Source of the DNA: Harmonia axyridis
Taxonomy: Eukaryota; Arthropoda; Insecta; Coleoptera; Coccinellidae
DNA length: 64,000 nucleotides
Direction: 5' to 3'
Assembly (NCBI RefSeq): GCF_914767665.1
Contig: NC_059505.1
Location: 39,491,506 to 39,555,505, forward strand
Shown here: positions 58,486 to 64,000 of the stretch, piece after piece
Numbering within the stretch: position 1 is the stretch's first letter
How the letters are laid out: every line of letters starts with the position of its first letter
The notes under the pieces: model-generated
Seen by the model: only the letters and a program-made list of their open reading frames with translations
Told to the model about the DNA's origin: nothing
Database searches by the model: none
Translations under genes and position numbers: made by a program

Positions 58486-61440
58486 CAGGGCCGTAGCTAG
58501 AAATGAATTTAAGGTAGGGCAATGAAGGTTACAGGTAGGGCAGAAGTAAAAAATTGTACTCGATGTGATCTGATGAATCAATTTTCATCGTACCTACTTT
58601 TGAGTGTATGGTAGTATGTATATATAAAAATATTTATTTCTTCAGTTTATATTATTTCTTTCAACATGTTGTGATTAATATAATGATGATAAAAAACTTC
58701 CTCAAAACAGCTGAATCCTTCGATTTGTCATATTATTAAATATGCGAAGGACTTCATTCAGATCAACAGACTGAGTCCTTCTCTTTTCAAAGGCCAGAAA
58801 TACCATGCCTGCCATTCTTTCGTGACTCATTGACAGCCTCTGAGGTCTATTGATTGCAGTTAAGGTTGAAAAAGTAGATTCACAAACAGCAGTGCTACAT
58901 CCTATGGTCGCCACAGATGCAAAGAGTTCATATGTATCTTTGAAAGCCTCTCGCTGTCTGTACAAAACTTGCACTATGTCTTCTGTTTTATCCTCACGAC
59001 GACTCAAATAAGCTTTAACCACTGTAGCCTCTTCATTTGATGGAATTGTTATACCTGAAAAGTTAATTTAAATTGTGAATTGAATATGAATAAACAAGCG
59101 TAATATTTTAGAAGCAGCAACATCATTTTGTTAATTGCCTTACACTCACCTAAATTTTTCAAAGGTTCCATTTTGTTCACATCCAACTCATCGAGACTCG
59201 CTACAGAATTTAACAGATCATCGTTGTCTGAAAACCTTCTCTGTAATTCAGCAACTAGTATGTCCAATGTTTCGAAATACTCAGATTTAAATGGTTGATC
59301 TTCTTCATTTTGTTTCGTTGAGGAACAGGAAGAGTCAAACATCAAGTAGTCATCCATGCGATTAGATCTTCTGACTTGCCTTTTTTGGGTGTGAGTCCTA
59401 TTTTCAGAATCAATGCTTGTCATAGATTTAGCTTCTTCCAAAATTTGATGATACATTTCATCTGTTCTCAATTTTGTGATTTCATTTTGGACGCAATTTA
59501 TGATTATTAGGGCGTCTTTCAATCCTGCGCTTCGGGCTTGTAAACTTGCATCTGCAGGCTGAAGCATGGATAGTATTTTTTTGGCCACAACCATAGCCAT
59601 TCGGAATTCCAAATTAAGCATAATTTTTTTGATGCCGACACTCTTGGCAACGTCGTCACCATTGAATCTGTCATTTTTCATTTTATCTAAAGTTAGCAAA
59701 ATCTCTGAATAATTATCGTTTACAACTTTTGTAACCGCCAAGTGTCCTGACCAACGTTGTTCGAGTAATCTGCCAATTATTTTTCCACCATACATTGCAG
59801 CTATTTTTCCATGATGAAAGAACTCATGTAACATGATGCATTGATCAAAAAATAAACGGATGAAAGTCATTTCAGAGATAGTCCTGATAACTATTAAATG
59901 TAAGCGGTGGTTATAACAGTGGACATAAGGAATTTTTCGGCCCAATTGATTCTCTATTCTAGTCGCAACTCCTGAAACTTTTCCGCTCATAACACTTGCT
60001 CCATCATAGCATTGGCTTAGCATACGGGAGAGATCAATGCCATTTTTCGTAAGAGTGTTTAAAGTTAATTCGGTAAATGTTGCTGCATCAAGATGTTCAG
60101 TTGTTGTAACTGTCAGCAACGACTCATTGACGATTCCATCCTTAACGTAACGTATTGCTATAGCAATATTTTCACGATTATTCTTATCCCTCGTTCCATC
60201 TTCCATTAGAGTGAACCAATTCACGTCAGATTCCTTGATATCTTTGACAATGGAGTTCTGTACTACTTGAACCATTGCTTGAATTATTTGGTTTTGAATT
60301 TCCGGTGAATGATATGTCGCATTTTGTGGTATATGGCTGAAAGCCTCCTTCAAATTCGGATCTTTCATGCACGTGTATTCAAATAAATTCTGAAATAATC
60401 CTTGTTCTTTTTTTTCCTCCAAAACATAATTTCCTCGCAAAGCTAACTCGTTGACAACTAAAAATTGTATAACTTCAACAATTGATTTCATGTAATACCG
60501 GTTTTTTTCTAAAACTTCATGATTTATCAAAGTTTCGACACTGCTACCTGTAGATATTCTGCGTAGTTTGTCTTGCCACATCGCCATGGCTTGTGTATGA
60601 GGAATTGATTTCTCATGTTTTGGAAACCCAGTTCTTGTATCACTGGCATTTTTCCAGTTTCTGAATCCTGTGGAAGTATAAGAACTTTGTTTGCTTCCAT
60701 GGGGTAAAAATTGTTGACAAGGATAGCAAAAAGCAGCATCTCTCTCGACCGAATACTGCAACCATTTATATCGCTTAAACCAATCCGCAACAAAGGCCCT
60801 ATTATTTTCTTTGGGATATATATTTAAAATAATTTGTTTTATCGGTTCTCCGATTCGTGCAATATCCGAAGGAATACCATAGTTAATTCTATTTCTACCA
60901 ACCTGTTTTGCCAAACTAGTTTCCATAGAACTAGGAGTGGGTTTTGAGCAATGGGGTTCATCGTGATGAATTCCCTCTTCAACTCTTCGTTTTTTGGTAA
61001 AGAAAGTCCTTATATCCATCGCTAAATGAGTCAATCAACACTTCACTTCACTTCAATAAACAAACAATTATTTCGCTAAACTCTATTTTGGGTTATATGG
61101 GGATCCCCCTACCAAGGGGCGTATATTCCAGTACAGGTCCCATACATACTTCAAATGCCATCTATGTGCGGAATCAAGAAAATAAGCACATGAGGTGCTT
61201 CTGAAAATACAGCGTGCTGTATATATACAATGACCACGGTGCACTCTATTGATGTAGTTCGCAATCTCTAACAACTCGTGATTAATTCAGAATTGATTTG
61301 CGAGTGATAATTTTTTCCTCACGTCACATAATGAAATTTCCTTTGAATATTATTTAAATTGTTACTATTTTTTAAGGTAGGGCATTGAAAATTAAAGGTA
61401 GGGCATTGCCCCATAATGCCCCCCCCTGGCTACGGCCCTG
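58486..61440 (-). mobile_element. Complete hAT transposon (2,955 bp)
   Basis: Identical 12-bp inverted ends CAGGGCCGTAGC, perfect 8-bp target duplication GGTTTACG, and a transposase gene on the minus strand with all its domains. Subterminal motif AGGTAGGGCA occurs at 58,512 and 58,533 and again at 61,375 and 61,395, all on the same strand. The left and right interiors therefore differ in orientation from what the inverted ends predict. It inserted into a tandem-repeat unit, and the duplicated 8-mer is part of that unit (ACCAGG(T/C)(T/G)TACG). Confidence 0.95.
58702..61019 (-). CDS. hAT transposase, ZMYM1/TTF-type, two exons
   Basis: Exons 59,150-61,019 and 58,702-59,054, joined across a 95-bp intron with donor GTGAGT and acceptor TTTTCAG. 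The join (phase 1) restores KNLGITIPSNEE. ATG at 61,019 (MDIRTFFTKK) gives 740 aa; an upstream TTG-started extension is unlikely. Domains: TTF-type zinc finger at about 80-150 (FCYPCQQF, later HEKSIPH), then the DUF4371-like catalytic core with TLMEDGTRD, CYDGASVMSG and VHCYNHRLHL. The C-terminal hAT dimerisation region has GCSTAVCESTFSTL, including the conserved Glu. No stop or frameshift is seen. It cuts and pastes the element in the nucleus; similar proteins occur as domesticated ZMYM-like genes, but the perfect target duplication says this one is a transposon. Confidence 0.9.
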
Positions 61441-61448
61441 GGTTTACG
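61441..61448. repeat. hAT target-site duplication, right
   Basis: GGTTTACG, identical to the left copy at 58,478-58,485. Confidence 0.95.
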
Positions 61449-62560
61449 TGAATTCTGAAAGTTCTTTGAGCTTTCCCGAAATTTTTGGATATTTTTGAAA
61501 TGTTTTTTGTTTCTTCTGTACGGAAATCAGCGTATCTCAGAGATGATCAATTAAATTATCTTCCCAAAAATTGTGACATCGCCAAGTGTACGTACAATCT
61601 GAAATTTTCCAGAATTTCCTGAAATCAAACTTACTTTAAAGCGAAGTTGTCAAATGTACGGAAAATTCTTAATTTAGCCAGAATTCCAAATTTCTTTTGT
61701 GTGTAGTTACAGTTCGGGTATTACACTTGTCTCCTTCCAAAGGATATTAATAAAAAAAAAATATGATGTTGCCAAGTGGATTCATAATTTTCCAGAAATT
61801 CCAATATCTCTGGAATTTCATTTTTGAGGTAACATTCGAATATGAAATCTGGCTCATCGCATAGGTAGTCAATCGAATTGAAAAAAAATACCAGGTGTAC
61901 GAGAATCAAACTTGAAAAACAACGTTGTCTAGAGTACGGAAAATTAGTAATTTTCCGGAATTCTCAATGTCTCTTTTGTGGGGTTAAGTTTGGCTACAAA
62001 CTTGCCTCCTTTCACAGCTAGTCAATCAAACTGTCTTGAAAAAAATTAAGATGTTGCCAAATGTATATGAAATTCATAATTTTCCAGAAATTCCAATATT
62101 TCTTGAATTTTTTTGTGTTAACAGACGAATATAAAACTTGACTCATCGCATAGGTAGGCAATCGAATTGAATAAAAAAAACACCAGGCTTACAGGAAAAT
62201 CGAACTTAAAAAACACATTGTCTAGTGTACGGAAAATTAGAAATTTTCCGGCATTCTCAATATCTCTTATTTGTGGTTATAGTTCGGCTACAAACTTGCC
62301 ACTTTCCACAGCTAGTCAATTAAACTTTCTTGAAAAAAATTACGATGTTGCCAAGTGTATATAAAACTCATAATTTTACTGAAATCCAATATCTCTGAAA
62401 TTTTTTTCTCAATGTCTCTTTTATTTGATTAAGTTCGGCTATAAACTTTCCACTCCCCACTGCCAGTCACTCGAACATTCTTGAAAAAAAAACTATGTTG
62501 CCAAGTGTACAGAAAATTCGTACTTCTCAGGAAAGCCGTATGATATGAACTGTTATTAAT
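61449..62560. repeat. Degenerate tandem repeat, period about 290 bp
   Basis: Alternating blocks recur. GATGTTGCCAAGTG lies at about 61,765, 62,050, 62,342 and 62,490; a GTACGGAAAATTAG(A/T)AATTTTCCGG block at about 61,930 and 62,225; CGCATAGGTAG(T/G)CAATCGAATT at about 61,858 and 62,148; and GCTAGTCAAT at about 62,020 and 62,312. The repeat unit is about 285-292 bp, with an internal half-unit similarity. The array continues on the far side of the hAT element. Confidence 0.75.
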
Positions 62561-62837
62561 ATCTTGACACTTCCAAAGTCCGGGAGAGCGGGGTTGCACA
62601 TTCGGGAGTTCCTGTTTCCGAATGCGCAAAAATTGGGAGGAATGCTCCAATTCGACCCTGCTTCCACCCCGCTGTCGAAGCAGTGCCGCCAACGTCGCCG
62701 ATCGGTAAGGGCTGAATCTGGCCGAGAGACTTCTGCTGACCAATAATTTCGCCCCCTTGGGAAATCACGATGTCGATTTGAGTGAGTTCACCCTTGAATT
62801 TCATTGTTTTAATTTTGGGTTTTCTTTCCGAAAGCAT
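62556..62837 (-). CDS. Unrecognised GC-richer open frame, possible exon
   Basis: A minus-strand frame of 93 codons (begins MLSERKPKIKTMKFKGEL; contains IIGQQKSLGQIQPLPIGDVG). The block is clearly GC-richer than its surroundings and overlaps open frames in two other frames, so coding is not established. I recognise no family. If real, it could be the first exon of a gene or a retroposed fragment. The ATG neighbourhood (TTCATTGTTTT..CATTGG-type plus-strand sequence) is duplicated at about 63,777-63,821. Confidence 0.2.
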   Translation of the reverse strand: MLSERKPKIKTMKFKGELTQIDIVISQGGEIIGQQKSLGQIQPLPIGDVGGTASTAGWKQGRIGAFLPIFAHSETGTPECATPLSRTLEVSRY

Positions 62838-63127
62838 GGCTTTAACGATTGTCGTCTGTTTTGTACGGTCTTCATCTCGATGTCTGATTTTTTTTTTTTT
62901 TAATTTAGCGTAGTCGAAGAATTTGTTTGGGTTTGTTGTTTTCGATCGTGATTCTTGGAAATCTTTTGGGATGAAGAAACTTGAAGTCCTTGTAAGTTTT
63001 TATAGTTTACGCCTTGAGTAATGTAGATTAAAAAATTGAAAAAAGATCTGTCTTGGATTATGGAGACTTTGAGCGCTCATTCAATCATGAGCTTTTTGTT
63101 TCCTTGGTGACCAGAGAACTTAATATA

Positions 63128-63758
63128 CAAGGTGTTCCTAAATTGCAAGTACGTACAAATGAAAATGACAGATTCCTCGGATGAATTTAAGAAAAAAAAG
63201 TCCTATGAACATGGGCTCGTAAACGCTTTGTTTTCAAGATACAGGGTGTTAAACTCTGAGTTTTTTCTCATAGGACCTTCCTATAGGATATTTAACTTAA
63301 TTTTTGCATCGATAATTTTGAATGCAAATCAATAGGGTGATTTTTTTCCTAGAACAGTGCCTGCTTCTTTCCTCCAGAACTTTTTTTGATGGACCTCTGG
63401 TAGTTTGAAAAAATGTAATAAGGAACTTTGGATCAGTACTACGCTTTTTGGTTTCTTGTGGTTTTATTGTATCTGCTACCGATTTCGCGAAAAAAATTTC
63501 AAATAATTCTCTAGTAATCCTTAGGAGAATCCAAATTATCATAAATATATATCTGCTACTTATTTAAACAATCTGTTGCGAATATTAATAAAGATTCGAT
63601 AAACTAGTATAATCCTCCCAAAAAAGTAGGACTACAAGAAACACCTTGTATCTCGAAAACAAAGCGTTTGCGAGCCCTTATTTATAGGATTTTTTTTTCC
63701 TTGAAATTATTCAAGGAATGTCTAATTTTCTTATATGCCTTCAATATAGGAACACCAT
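63128..63758. mobile_element. Foldback-type MITE with CAAGGTGTTCC end
   Basis: Second well-preserved copy of the 2,490-3,101 family. It begins CAAGGTGTTCCTAAATTG after TA and ends AATATAGGAACACCA. Internal halves pair around AAGTCCTATGAACATGG and its inverse near 63,680. No coding sequence. Confidence 0.65.
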
Positions 63759-64000
63759 ATGAGTGAGTTATTTTCCTCAATTTCATTGTTTTCATTTTGG
63801 TTTTCTTTCCGAAAGCATGGTTTTGCCAGTTTTGGAATTACATTTCAAGAGAAATCGTATCTGTATGTATAACATAAAAATATATCATAATGTGAAGGTT
63901 TTGGCAGAATGTTTTCATAATTTTTTAAGTATATAGAAATACCTTAATCAAGTAAAATAAGAGAACAGAACACTGTTCTCTTATTTTAAAGGTGAAATGA

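Noticed and set aside
61020..61034. Transposase start at 61,034
   Set aside because: That codon is TTG; the first ATG in frame is at 61,019 and gives the expected N-terminus.
1..64000. CRISPR array, operon or bacterial gene system
   Set aside because: All supported genes have spliceosomal introns and animal families; no regular spacer-repeat structure is seen.

Overview
This window is nuclear DNA from an insect. It is AT-rich, its genes have GT-AG introns, and it is crowded with Tc1/mariner, hAT and foldback elements. The gene set (TRAF4, SHPK, ALYREF, ARL6IP1) is ordinary animal housekeeping and signalling. A beetle is my best guess from the general character of the sequence, but nothing here proves the order.

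Layout. (1) 1-11.9 kb holds no host gene: MITE copies, foldback elements and decayed mariner copies. (2) 11,952-35,752, minus strand, is a TRAF4-type adaptor gene. It has six coding exons that join in phase 0 at every junction (516 aa), spread over 24 kb because introns 1 and 2 (about 9 and 10 kb) are filled with transposons. (3) 35.8-48.2 kb is another repeat-rich gene desert, including a nested insertion at 41.3-42.9 kb. (4) 48.2-57.1 kb is a compact gene cluster: sedoheptulokinase SHPK (minus, six exons, 469 aa), the mRNA-export adaptor ALYREF/THOC4 (plus, three exons, 253 aa) and the ER-membrane protein ARL6IP1 (minus, five exons, 220 aa). SHPK and ALYREF are divergent, ALYREF and ARL6IP1 convergent. 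(5) 57.2-62.6 kb is a degenerate tandem repeat with a period near 290 bp, split by a complete hAT transposon. That element has matching 12-bp ends, a perfect 8-bp target duplication and a two-exon transposase gene. (6) 62.6-64 kb has an unexplained GC-richer patch and another foldback element.

The four host genes do not form a pathway: TRAF4 is a signalling adaptor, SHPK feeds sedoheptulose into the pentose phosphate pathway, ALYREF couples splicing to mRNA export, and ARL6IP1 shapes ER membranes. Most of the biology specific to this window lies in the mobile DNA. Five copies of one DD41D mariner share exactly the same internal deletion. A long hairpin element sits inside one of them. Another hairpin element carries CRE-like palindromes in its ends. 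I found no convincing evidence for a wholly new biological system.

Exon boundaries were worked out by hand from splice signals, reading-frame phase and remembered family similarity, with no alignment run.
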